Shown here: in pieces, positions 24,700 through 35,690 of the stretch
Layout: each line of letters opens with the position of its first letter
Position numbering within the stretch: the first letter of the stretch is position 1
Origin: Harmothoe impar
Taxonomy: Eukaryota; Annelida; Polychaeta; Phyllodocida; Polynoidae
Reading direction: 5' to 3'
Assembly (NCBI GenBank): GCA_947462335.1
Contig: OX381706.1
Span: forward strand, 16,406,784-16,470,783
Length of the DNA stretch: 64,000 nucleotides
Translations under genes and position numbers: made by a program
Notes under the pieces: model-generated
Told to the model about the DNA's origin: nothing
What the model saw: the letters and a program-made list of their open reading frames with translations, nothing else
Databases searched by the model: none

Positions 24700-25206
24700 A
24701 AAGTAACTTTTGAGCCCTGATCATCGGACCCTGTCACTTTAAGCGATATCGACATGTGAGATGGCTATTTTTTCAAGATTGAGAATTGACATGGGCACTC
24801 CCTTTCCAGAACCCTAGCATGCACGTGGTAGATGTGATTGATGGATGGGACAGGGGTGGCACTGAGGGTAAGCACTCTTACATGTCGGCTTTTCAGCTTC
24901 AGTTATATGTGCCAGCACTGAAAGCTATGACATGAGACCTAGGATTTATAGCCCCGGTGACTACTTCTGACTTACTTGACCTATCACAGTGGCGAGACAT
25001 ATCACAGTAATTTGAATTACAGTTACCGGTAGGCTACCTGAAAAAAACTGGTTTCTCATCACCACATGACATCGAAATTAGGTTTTGAGTTTTGTTTTTA
25101 ATTCAAGAAATATTTGAGGCTGAAATATTTGAGGCTGAAGCGTTACATGACTGTTGAATTAAAGTTAGGGAGCTCATTTTGTCAAAATAGCAAGGCAACT
25201 GTGGAA
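24700..25206. other. unassigned sequence
   Basis: No gene or repeat recognised, apart from an immediate duplication of ATATTTGAGGCTGAA near 25,108-25,138. Confidence 0.35.
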
Positions 25207-25221
25207 TACCCAGGTAGAAAA

Positions 25222-26480
25222 AAATCATGGTAAATATTATAATTTATCATGTTGAACCATGATCTATCATCATCTATCATAATAAATCATAATTAAGCAT
25301 GTTTTAATCTACCATGATTAGTCATGATAAATCATACTTTATCATGATATTGCCTCTTGAGAGGGGAAATCATCATTAATCACATTTTCTCCTACCATGA
25401 TTAAATATGATTAAACATACTTTATCATGATCTTACCTCCTGGGAGGCAAAATCATAATAAGTCATGTTTTCTTCTATCATGATAGATCATACTTTATTG
25501 TGATATTACCTCTTGGGAGAGGAAATCATGATTAAGCATGTTTTCCCCTACCATGATTAATCATAGTTAATCATACTACATTATCATCTTACCTCCTGAG
25601 AGGCGAAATCATGACAAATTATGTTTTCTTTCTTCATGTTATGTCATTATAAACCATACTTTTTCATGATCTATTCTCTTGATAGGGGAACATGATTTAT
25701 CATGATTATTTTTCTTATCATATTTAATCATAATTTATCATGATTTATCATGATTTTATCCATTGGGAGAGAAAACATGATGTATCATGATTCTACCTGA
25801 CAATGATTAATTACAATGTATTATGATTGGTCATAATCTCACCCATTGAGAGAAAAAACATAATTTATCATGATTTTACCTTAGCATAATTAATCATAAT
25901 ATTTTATTATTTTATCATAATTTTAAAAATTGAGAGAAAAAACATCATTTATCATGATTTTATTTGACCATGATTTATCATGATATATCATGATTTACTA
26001 TGATCTTTCCAATCATATTTTATCATGATTTTACCTTACCATAATTATTCATAAAATATCATAATTAATCATGATATGACACATTGAAAGAGAAAACATG
26101 ATTTATCATGATTTTATTTGATCATAATTAATCATAATATATCGTGATTTATTATGATCTTATGATCCCATAGATAGGAAAAACATAATTTATCTCGATG
26201 TTATCGGATTATCATTAATCATGTTGTATCATGATTCATCATGATATCAACTAATGAGAGGAAAACATAATTTATCATGATTTTACCTTACTATAATTAA
26301 TTATAATATCATCATGATTTATCATGATTTTATGCATCAAGAGGAAGCATGATTTTTCACGATTTTATTTGACCATGATTAAACATAATATACCATGATT
26401 TATTATGATATCTCTCATTAATGAGGAAAACATACATAAATGATATTATACAATATGTCATAATTTATCATGATATCACA
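25222..26480. repeat. left TCATGA subterminal array
   Basis: About 1.26 kb built from words such as ATCATGATTTATCATGAT, AATCATGATTAA and AATCATAATTTATCATG, interrupted every 60-100 bases by a short GAGAGGRAAA spacer (for example TTGAGAGGGGAAATC, TTGGGAGAGGAAATC). The array therefore has a higher-order period containing both the palindromes and a purine-rich linker. Highly unusual base pattern, able to form many hairpins. Confidence 0.85.
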
Positions 26481-26528
26481 CTTTGAGAGGAAAGATTTCT
26501 TGGGCTACTGGAGAAGGTGGTGGATCAC

Positions 26529-27050
26529 ATTATTATAGATAATCATCATTCTAATGCTTCTGAAGTGATACAACCCATTATACTAACCAGGGGAATTAGG
26601 GAACCCATTATTATACATTATTTCAAGGCTTCTGTAGGGCTACAACCCGTGATACTAACCAGGGGAGCTATTGGGAGACTCATCCCGTTATTATACATTA
26701 TTTCAAGGGTTCTGGAGGGGTACAACCCGTGATACTAACCAGGGGAGCCATGGGGAGACCCATCCCGTTATTATACATTAATTTAAGGCTTCTGGAGGGG
26801 TACAACCCGTGATACTAACCAGGGGAGCTATGGGGAGACCCATCCCGTTATTATACATCAATTTAAGGCTTCTGGAGGGGTACAACCCGTGATACTAACC
26901 AGGGGAGCTGTGGGGAGACCCATCCCGTTATTATACATTATTTTAAGGCTTCTGGAAAGGCACAACCCGTGATACTAACCAGGGGAGCTAGTTGACCCTG
27001 ATCCCATTATTAGAACATTATTTTAAGGCTTCTGGAGGAACACAACCTGG
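26529..27050 (+). repeat. 80-bp tandem array, about 6-7 units
   Basis: The word ACAACCCGTGATACTAACC recurs at 26,642, 26,722, 26,802, 26,882 and 26,962, exactly 80 bases apart, with a diverged first copy at 26,570 and a decayed last copy near 27,042. Each unit also has TTATTATACATTA, AAGGCTTCTGGAGG and AGGGGAGCTATGGGGAGA. Central units are nearly identical and outer ones diverge, the usual pattern of unequal exchange. Confidence 0.9.
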
Positions 27051-27217
27051 GGCTACTTTCAGCATTATATGTACTATACCATGGTAAAATTGCTTCTTAT
27101 TGTCACAGAGAAAAAAAAAAGTCCATTATGCTAACAATGTATAGAACTACATGACAATATGCTTGACAATTAATTCATAGTAATAAGGAAATACGTTTCT
27201 TTAGTTGTTTATCACTG

Positions 27218-27470
27218 CCCCCCCCCCCCCCCCCACCTGCACCACCCCTTGTGGTGACTGGACTGTCTGGAGCTAGCTGTGAAAAAGCCACCATGACGGC
27301 CATTGTGATTGGGGCAGAGGTGCGACCATACAACAATGCACCCTTAAGACAATAGCCCGGCCTCTATGCAGCTAGCCTCAGCCTGAAGTGTGAGAATATG
27401 GGTTATTTTTAACAGGATGACCAGTACACCACCAGGGAGCGGACATGCCACATGTACATGTAAGCATACA
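27218..27470 (+). repeat. internal module, copy 1 (with poly-C tract)
   Basis: Starts with a run of about 17 C at 27,218-27,234. The part from GGACTGTCTGG to ACATGTACATG matches 27,825-28,030 in order: GCTGTGAAAA, GCCACCATGAC, GGTGCGACCATA, AAGACAATAGCCC, GGGTTATTTTT, GACCAGTAC. Internal duplication of the TCATGA element. Confidence 0.75.
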
Positions 27471-27672
27471 TGTCCTACTAGCTATAATTTAATAATACAT
27501 ATTATGATTATGCAGAGTTGCTTTAAGATGAATTCCACTTTACATTTCATTGTGTCATAATGTAGCTTGTGTAAATACATAACATGTAAATAGTTATAGT
27601 AATTATTTAAGTGCATCCGTTTATCTCAGTGTGTGTATAAATGATATATATTCACTTTTTTTTTCCACAGAA

Positions 27673-28035
27673 GAATTTACAGCATGGGCCGGCCCTGCGT
27701 TCCAGAGACCGACCCCCCCCCCTTATTATACATAATTTTAAGGCTTATACAAGTTATAGAGGGGCACAACCTGTACTATACCATGGTAAAATTGCTTCTT
27801 ATTGTCACAGAGAAAAAATACTTGTGGACTGTCTGGAACTAGCTGTGAAAAGGCCACCATAACTCCCATTGTGATAGGGGTAGAGGTGCGACCATAGAAC
27901 AATGCTCCCCTAAGACAATAGCCCTGCCCCAATGGAGCCGGCCTCAGTCTGGGTGTGAGTGAGGGTTATTTTTCCACAGGGTGACCAGTACTCCACTAGG
28001 CAGCAGACTGACAACATTTACATGCTTGTGGACAT
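27673..28035 (+). repeat. internal module, copy 2
   Basis: Begins after CTTTTTTTTTCCACAG, includes one diverged 20-bp unit (GCCGGCCCTGCGTTCCAGAG at about 27,690), a tail of the 80-bp unit (CTTATTATACATAATTTTAA) and then a diverged copy of 27,050-27,460. It shows that the internal parts were amplified together. Confidence 0.7.
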
Positions 28036-28335
28036 ACATACATGTGCAAGTATATTACATGATCTAGGTAGGTGTACTAACATAGTCTGTTTAATAACTA
28101 TATAATAAAAGTAATGCTATTAAAACATGGCATAAAATGTTCATGATATACATATACGCAATATATAATGTAATCTATCAATTATGTAGGGATAGCTCTA
28201 GAATAGATTAAAGCTGTGTTGAGTAAATGTAACTATAATTATAATCTGGTTAGTTTTATTTCAAAGGCAATTTTCTCACAAGAATAATTAACATTACCTT
28301 TTTTTCTCTTTTTCCTAGGTTAAACAAGAATAATT

Positions 28336-28473
28336 ACCGGCCCTGCCTTCCAGGGACCGGCCCTGCCTTCCAGGGACCGGCCCTGCCTTCCAGGGACCGG
28401 CCCTGCCTTCCAGGGACCGGCCCTGCCTTCCAGGGACCGGCCCTGCCTTCCAGGGACCGGCCCTGCCTTCCAG
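28336..28473 (+). repeat. perfect 20-bp tandem array, 6 full units plus 18 bases
   Basis: The unit ACCGGCCCTGCCTTCCAGGG starts at 28,336, 28,356, 28,376, 28,396, 28,416 and 28,436 with no mismatches, then a partial unit ends at 28,473. It is GC-rich inside very AT-rich surroundings. A minus-strand open frame through it is only the translated repeat. Identity between units implies very recent expansion. Confidence 0.95.
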
Positions 28474-28569
28474 AACCAGCTGACCACCATTCGATAATGA
28501 AATTGATGAATGGATGCATTGACCCCTCACTCCACCCCCACAATAAACATATTGTCCATCCACATTAAA

Positions 28570-29195
28570 ATGATTTAGGCCTATATGTATCATGGTACAG
28601 TAAGATAAATCATGATATATATCATGTTTAGACCATAAAACTTATCATGTTAGATAAATCATAGTTATTTCACGGAAATCATGATTTTTATATCATGATA
28701 AATATCATATTAAATAAATCATGAACATTATGATTTTTAGACCATGATATATCATGGTAATTAACATGATTATATTATGATAAACCATAATTATATCATT
28801 TTAAAGCATAATAAATCATGATATATTTTGGCAAACCTACTGTGGTAAATCACTTCTCATCATCAGAAATCATGTTAAAATAATCATGTTGTTTTCATGG
28901 AAATCATAATTTGCAAAACGTGAAATAATGTGATACTTAATGTGATTATATCATAATACTTATAATGATTAAATATATTTAATATTATGATAAAGCATAA
29001 TAAATCATGATAAATAATGATTCATTATGGGAAATTTCATGTGGTAAACCATATAATATCATAGTTAATTATGGTCGTCATCATGATAGATTATAATATT
29101 ACCATGATATATCATGTTTAACAAATCATGATATCCGTGAAAAACGCATGTTTTTTTCAACGCAATATAATCATGATATTAATTATGATATTTTT
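28570..29195. repeat. right TCATGA subterminal array
   Basis: About 620 bases of ATCATGATAAATCATGATAT-like words, the counterpart of the left array but half its length. It reaches the right TIR. Confidence 0.85.
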
Positions 29196-29209
29196 CTACC
29201 TGGGTAAGA

Positions 29210-29790
29210 TTTCCATGTACTTAACCCATAGATCCCTTTTAGTTGTATTACAGTGAACCAGGGATATTTACACTGTGAGAAAAAAATCGTCAAAAAATAA
29301 CAGCCAACCTATTATTCTTATTACAGTGAATCAGGGATACTTCATAAATTCGTTTAAGGTAAATCACTCTTGCCCTTTTAAGGGTATCTATTACATAGGA
29401 AACTCCCTGCACGTATAGCGCAGAGAGGACAAATCACTAAACATTGAGTCACGTAGTTAGAGACAGGGCAGCTCCCCAACGCCATGTAACACCAGGGCTC
29501 TATATTACAACTAATCTCTCAGGCAGCAGGGAAAGGGTGGGTCCTGGGGAGCAGTTTGAATTCCAGCAGACCCGATTAGCAGGCATCAATACACAGACTA
29601 ATCTGGTTTGGGGCAGTTGACCGTAGCTTCAGAGCCCCTGAGATGGCATCAGTCTCCATCAGAGGCCCACTACTAGAGCCATCGGGGATTTCATGGACAC
29701 TAATCCCTTAGTGGATTAGATTTATACCGCTGCTGAGACCCCGATGACGATGGTAATGACAACTAATAACGTCCTATAGAATAATGCTGG
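29210..29790. other. unassigned sequence with short repeated words
   Basis: A block with TTACAGTGAAYCAGGGATA occurs twice (about 29,248 and 29,322). ACTAATCTCTCAG-like words appear near 29,513, 29,597, 29,698 and 29,849. Moderately GC-rich around 29,450-29,800 but with no convincing frame. Confidence 0.4.
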
Positions 29791-31158
29791 ACTCCTGTCG
29801 CTGCTGCATGACCAGAGCACTGCACTGATCTTCTTAGGCTGCCTATACCACTAATCTCTCAGTCACTATAGCCCAACTACATTAGGCCTAGTCATTCTTT
29901 TGACCCCCTATATGACCAACCTAGGTTTCGTTGATATTGTCAGGTTGGTCAGGACCAATTCACCTTAGTATCTCCATTTCAATGAGTTTTATGTTAACTT
30001 CTTTTGAGTAAGGCATTAGTCATATTATTATCACTCATATGCTGTTACGCCTCAGCCATTTTTGAATAGCACTTGGCCATGTCTGACTAATATTCCTATG
30101 ACTAACATTGTATAGCCACTTCGGACTAAGGGCCAGGGCAGTTAGATTGTCTGTGTGCCTGGGAAGCTGCCTTTTAAAAAATGAAAATAGTGGTTGCTCG
30201 TGTGCCCACGTGAAACACATTTATAGTATATCATAAGGAGGCCATGGATTTCAAATTCATTTTTCTTTCCTTTGATAGGTTAATTGACCTAAATCATAAC
30301 TATAGAGGTTAAACATTCTTTCTGTATGGTCAGAGAAAATAATGATATTTACACATCATTAGACGACTGTCTACATAATTATCTGCCCTATGTATGAAGT
30401 ACCAGTGTTGGTATTATCATGCTACACTGTTTCATTGGCCTGGCCCAGAAGAACAGAGCCTGAAATATGGACTGCATACCCCTCATGTTTTGCTTAATCA
30501 TTTCCTGTTATTCCTATATCCCTGTATACTGTTCCCACGTTCCTATTTCTAGGAATACCTCCCTGTGTATGTGTCATTTAGGAGGAAACACTTGATATAG
30601 GGTTGCAGCGATCCCACATGACTGCACGGGGTCTATACCTTCAATGATTGACTGAACACAAGGTAAAAAGAACACGAACTGGATATATCAACAAATAAAT
30701 ATCGTTTGCTCACGTGTACAATCAAAGACCATATCATATATTATAAAGTATATTAATGATTATATTTTATAATTCATTGTATATTATTACGTACTCATTG
30801 CATAAAATATCTGACCTTTATTCCTGTAAACCATTCAGACTTTGTTTCTTCCTGTAAACCATTTTACACACGGACGAAGGGATATCCATGAGGGCAGGGA
30901 TTGAGAGAAAACTCCCAACTAGAGGTGAGGGTCTCCTCACTATTCAGCTTCTTTTCAAATAGAGATTTGATAACATCTTCATTGAATCACAGCTTCCTTT
31001 ACTGTATAGACCATGAATACTCATGAATACAATTTATTCTCTAGAGAAAGGGATGTTAAGTTTATGTATGCCACACAAACACAAACATGTATTCTGTGAT
31101 ATGCATGGACAGCTCTGACCCTATAATATCACGTCTACAGCCTGCACAATTTTCATGG

Positions 31159-31159
<1 letters not shown>

Positions 31160-31213
<54 letters not shown>

Positions 31214-31219
31214 TATAGT
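31160..31219. repeat. TA microsatellite
   Basis: About 45 bases of pure TA, then a short imperfect extension (CACATATATATAG). Confidence 0.97.
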
Positions 31220-31290
31220 TTGTGCCCGGGAATTGGTGTCAGCTGTGCCATCGAATCTGTGCCCTCGGACATGACAACCATATAGATAGA

Positions 31291-31536
31291 TACACAGGGA
31301 AAAGAAACAATGTCAAAAGGTTGCCTCAAGAATGACTGCTCTCTTTAGGGGAGTCCAGGCTGCATAAGGGAGCCTAAGTGCCTCCCTGGCGGTCCTAAGG
31401 GAGTCACTTAGGGGAGTCACATAGCAGCCTGGCTCACCTAAGGGAGTCAAGTAAGGACCTAGGCTCCCCTAGAGAGGGGAGTCATTTTCGAGTCAACCTG
31501 GACTGCCTTTTGACGATGTTTCTTTTTCTCTGTGTA
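31291..31536. mobile_element. 246-bp MITE with ~30-bp TIRs and GGGGAGTCA repeats
   Basis: The left arm TACACAGGGAAAAGAAACAA continues to TGTCAAAAGG; the right arm, reversed, is TACACAGAGAAAAAGAAACA followed by TCGTCAAAAGG. The interior repeats CTAAGGGAGTCA and CTTAGGGGAGTCA several times, plus inverted CTCCCTTAGG-like words. The outer TA is a possible target duplication. Non-coding. Confidence 0.8.
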
Positions 31537-32624
31537 CCAGCTCAAAAAGGGGACTTAAAACTACAACTCTCGGCTAGTATTCGAGGAAACAGGATTCAGT
31601 AGCATCTCACATGACCTTCATAACCAGTTATTACGCTGCCACCTTAATAGGTGAGGTCTGGCATGAACAGAATGCACTGATAATCTTAATACTGCTGTGC
31701 GTAGTCAGTAGTGGCTATCACATGTTAGCCATAGGCATATTTGTCAGAGGGACACACTTGTATTCAAAAATGACCAAAGCAAAACCCCAAAACTAAATAT
31801 GACTAATACCTGAATCAAAAGGACTAGCCTTAAAACACGTAGAAATGAAGAGACTAAGCTGGCTAATGTGGGTTGGTCAGTATTGACTAACCTGACTGTA
31901 TTAGTTAACCTAGGTTGGGCGTATAATGAGCCAAGCAATGACTATGACTAACTAGCTTCATCACTAGTGACTGAGTTCGCCCATACTGACTTATATAAGG
32001 TCAGAATATCAGTTCAGGCTGAGTGTGTGCAGCTCCAGACACCTCCGTTTATCAGATTACAGTGAGCAATAAAACCCAGGTTGAGTTCCAAAATGGATGC
32101 TGAGAGCACTGACCTCCATCAGTGATAACTAGGTTGAAATGAGACTTAATGCCACAATAAACGCGAATTAATGGAATATCATCATTGGCATTGGCATCTT
32201 TATTATGCTTGTAAAGTGAACCAACCGGGAGAGACCGATGAACAGCAAATCAGACCAAAACGATATAATTCTTCAAAACTGCGATAGAAAGCAACCTAAA
32301 ATGAAATGCATTATATCACATTTCTGAAATATTCAAGCCAAATTCATCATGGTATGGGATCGGCTTTCTTTGCCCGTTATCCTCTAATATTTCAATAAAG
32401 GATATCTCTCCATTATATTTTCTTATGCCAATGCTTCTGGGTAAACTTAGATATAACTAGTTAGTGTAAAAGTCCATCAAGTTAATTCTAAGTGAGTATG
32501 CTACTTGCACGAACAGGGCCTTAGTCTATCAACATCTGTCTGACATTTCCAATATATGCTTGAGAGTATGTCTAAGGAAGAGAAATTAATCTTGATTCCT
32601 CCATCACTATATGTGACCCATCTA

Positions 32625-32865
32625 GGGAAATGAACCCTTCAGGCGGGATTTTTAGCTCTGGTTTTGGCCACCAGGAGGCACCATATTTGCAAAACAGTGT
32701 TAAATACATGAAAAAAGTTCTAAAACCAATTGTTATGTAGAATGCAATGATCTTTATGAAATAATTCCATCTTTGATGCAAACATTCTATATTTGGAATG
32801 CAAAAAGAACGTTTTTGTGAAGAATTAGCACATATGATACTTTCTGGTTGCCATTGAAACCATAC
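32625..32865 (+). repeat. dispersed X-box-like repeat, copy 3
   Basis: Same block order as 686-930: GCGGGATTTTTAGCTCTGG, GGCCACCAGGAGGCA, ATTCTATATTTGGAATG, GGTTGCCATTGAAACC. The X-box here carries one change (CATTG for CATGG). Confidence 0.7.
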
Positions 32866-35560
32866 TATTATTGCAAGGGGACAGATGGTCGCGAGATTCA
32901 GTGGCTGAAAATTCATTAAGAAGATTCCCCACCCACCGTGGATAAAGCATCATTGAGTGTGGGCTCTTTAAACAATAAAAATGTTTACCCCCAACCTTTG
33001 ACCCCCGCCCCCCCCCCCTTGTAAAAAAGTGATCACTCCCTAGTGGTCTTTTTGGCACGACATTGGAGTAGCTATTACGCTAGCAATACAATGCTAGGGA
33101 CCCAAGAATCCTCTAGGTGGGGCCCTGTGCACAGGACACACAGCAGGTGAGTATTTTGTGCAGCTGTAGATGCCTGTGCCTCACAGACAGTGTTATGAAA
33201 CTCCCCTCTTGGGGAGTGATATTTTAACTATTACTGTTAGGCAGTCAAGAGAAAGGCCTATCCAGCCATGCCTATCATAAGTGGCAGCAGCTGAAAGAAG
33301 TTTTTTGGTGATGAAATAGGTTATATGAAAAGCAGGGGAATCCCTATGAATTTTTTAATGCAGCTGGTTGCTTTTAAGTTTGTGACATCATCCAATATGT
33401 TGTTACATGATGTTAAGAAATGGAAGCAATCTGAGGATGCCCCCACTTGTCCTGTTCCTAGGCATGTTAAAAGGGTTTCTCAATTGTGTCCCAGCCTGGC
33501 TAGTACTTAGAATACCCTCCAAACTAAATAAACACTCACCTGGCTGACCCAATCATCTTCCCCCACCACCATCAGCTTTCTCCCACAGGTACAGCTTGGT
33601 GGACTACAAATCTGGATACCAATTACACAGGAAATGTACTAGGGGAACTTGGTGGATTTTGCTGACACCTATTTTATGATTGTCTGGGTTAAATGATAGA
33701 TAGAAAGAAGATTCCAGAAGATTTTAATAATGCTTGTGACATTCTACCACATAGCAGAAAAAGAGTTGGTCATTTAATATTTCTCATTTTTTTCTGGAGT
33801 CCCTAACCATGCCTAAACCATCTTCATACTTCTATGATAGTTTTTTTTTCCATAACTGATAACTGGTTGATAACGCAATGATAAGCAAATACATTTCCAA
33901 TGTTTGCTGTTCCATATTATTGGATAAGATAAGCACAATATGTATTTTCAGATTACGTCCTGTCACCTTTGTTTATATGTTTCCTTTAAACTCAGAAATC
34001 ACAACAGAAGAAATCTTTCCACCAAGTAATTACCTTCTGGCAGTTTATCACTTATGATTCAGCGCTGCACTAATTATGTGTAATAACAAAATCAATAGCC
34101 ATGAACCAGTTGCATTGGGTCAAATAAAAAGAACATTCTATCAGAGTCCTTGCTAGGAGAAACTCGGCACTACTAATTATACTCCAGTTTAATGTCCCTT
34201 ATTGACAACTACAGGTGACCTACCTATTTAATTAGCAATAAGTAATTAGCTTAAATGCCCGTACCCTGGTATGGTATGGGGGAACAAATAGAGAAATGTA
34301 GTCCATGTCTTTCAGTTAGTTTAAAAGTAGCCCAAAGCAGCAACAGGAAGTATCCTCATTTTACGACAGGTACTTAATTAAGTAGCATACACATTTGATT
34401 CAGAATGTCCATATGTATCACAAATGACTGCCCAATTCAATTTATAAGGACAATTTCCTTTTTATTAGGTACATGTACGAAAGTAAGCCCATGGTCATCA
34501 TACCATATAATGAAATAGATTTACATCTCCTACATTCTGATTTGACAGTTTAAGTTACGCCTATCTTACTAGCTGTTTCGTGTTGCTTATGGTGGTGTGT
34601 ATGGGGTATTGGACATTGGTTTTGAATTACTGAGTTGATATACACATGTAACTGTGGTCCATTATAAACATTAATATAGTGCGTTGAATACCCAGGTAAG
34701 TCATATAGCCATAGCTACATGCATACATGACTAAATGTTGAATGGACACTTTATCTGATTTGTGACCAATATTAAATGATTTGGGATCTATAAATAGATT
34801 TTCCCACAAGAATATTGCATTTACTGTCGAGCATACCTATCAATGAAATAACAACTGTCCGACTCCAGGATCATTTCTGGCATGAAGCGTCTGACGTTAG
34901 GTACAGTTTAATCTTTTGAAATCAAGATTTTATACGTAGATTTATACATACTTATATGACAGAATCTATATCAATCTCATCAGGAATATAACATAATTAT
35001 ATAAATGATGTGTCCAATGGGGTAACCAATGTTAAAAATAACATCTTTCAAAGGTATAATTGATATTGCCCCTGGGGCAATATAAATTATAGATTGATCC
35101 CCGAGTCTACACCTAAATGCTATCCCAAATGAACTAAATCAAGTACAAGAAATAATTCTTGGAATTATTAAAATTGATTTCCCTGCAATACACCTGATGA
35201 AGCTGTGAACAGCTGAAACTCCTCAGTACTCATACTCAACTAACAGTGGAACTATGATTGGCCATGTTTTTTCTAAACCAGATTTAGATAAATCAGAAAA
35301 TAAACAAGAACACCCCTAGTGGGATTCAGGATTTCAAAATCCACAATTTAAAATTTCAATCTTGAAATGTAAAAGTTGTAAGTTCTGATTTTTTGAAAAA
35401 AAAAACAAAAAGCCCAGGATGTAACCTAGAATCCTGAGAACCAATCAAACAGCTCCCTGTCCAGAATTGAGGTCATGAGCTCCCAGAAACCATATAAATT
35501 GGAGGAAGGGACTTACTTGATTTAGTACTGAAGGAGTAGTGGTAGGGAACCCATTTCCTC
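32866..35560. other. long stretch without recognisable genes
   Basis: Contains a C-run at about 33,003-33,018 and ordinary AT-rich sequence. The 61-codon frame at 33,325-33,510 has no known motif. Nothing else recognised. Confidence 0.4.
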
Positions 35561-35690
35561 GTCAGATCCAATTCTAAACATCTTTCAAAGGTGTCTTTTT
35601 CAATAGGCAAACGTGATTACCTCTTTATTGTCCAGGAGCATCCTAAAAGGGTGCCTTTATCCAAGCCCTTAGGACAATATAGGCAACTGA

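Larger units (their letters stand above)
25207..29206. mobile_element. 4.0-kb TIR element with TCATGA palindrome arrays
   Basis: The left end TACCCAGGTAGAAAAA is matched by the reverse complement of the right end, TTACCCAGGTAGAAAAA. If the outer TA is the target duplication, the TIR is CCCAGGTAGAAAAA. Inside each end lie long arrays of TCATGA-centred words (25,222-26,480 and 28,570-29,195). The centre holds an 80-bp tandem array, duplicated ~230-bp modules, a poly-C run and a perfect 20-bp array. No transposase is encoded. The architecture parallels the AACGTT element at 5,172-11,770, including the CCCAGGTA-like terminal bases, but with a different palindrome. I infer one family of non-autonomous elements. 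Confidence 0.75.
29790..32055. mobile_element. probable 2.2-kb element bracketed by diverged inverted repeats
   Basis: 29,862-29,985 matches the inverse of about 31,845-31,975 with ordered words CAGTCACTA, AGTCATT, CCAACCTAGGTT, GTCAGGTTRGTCA and CTTAGT.TC, and weaker similarity continues outward on both sides. TGACTAAY words recur inside both arms. The ends are too decayed to set exact borders or a target duplication. It contains a TA microsatellite and a younger MITE. No coding region recognised. Confidence 0.45.

Noticed and set aside
28336..28473. Possible CRISPR-like array
   Set aside because: Units are contiguous without spacers and the DNA is eukaryotic.
28315..28593. Minus-strand frames with a repeating GRAGPWKAGPVPGRQGRS pattern, collagen-like at first sight
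   Set aside because: Direct translation of the perfect 20-bp array; 20 is not a multiple of 3, so the pattern simply cycles through frames.
31611..31796. Hydrophobic 61-codon frame resembling a membrane segment
   Set aside because: Lies inside the decayed inverted-repeat element; AT-rich DNA gives such frames by chance.
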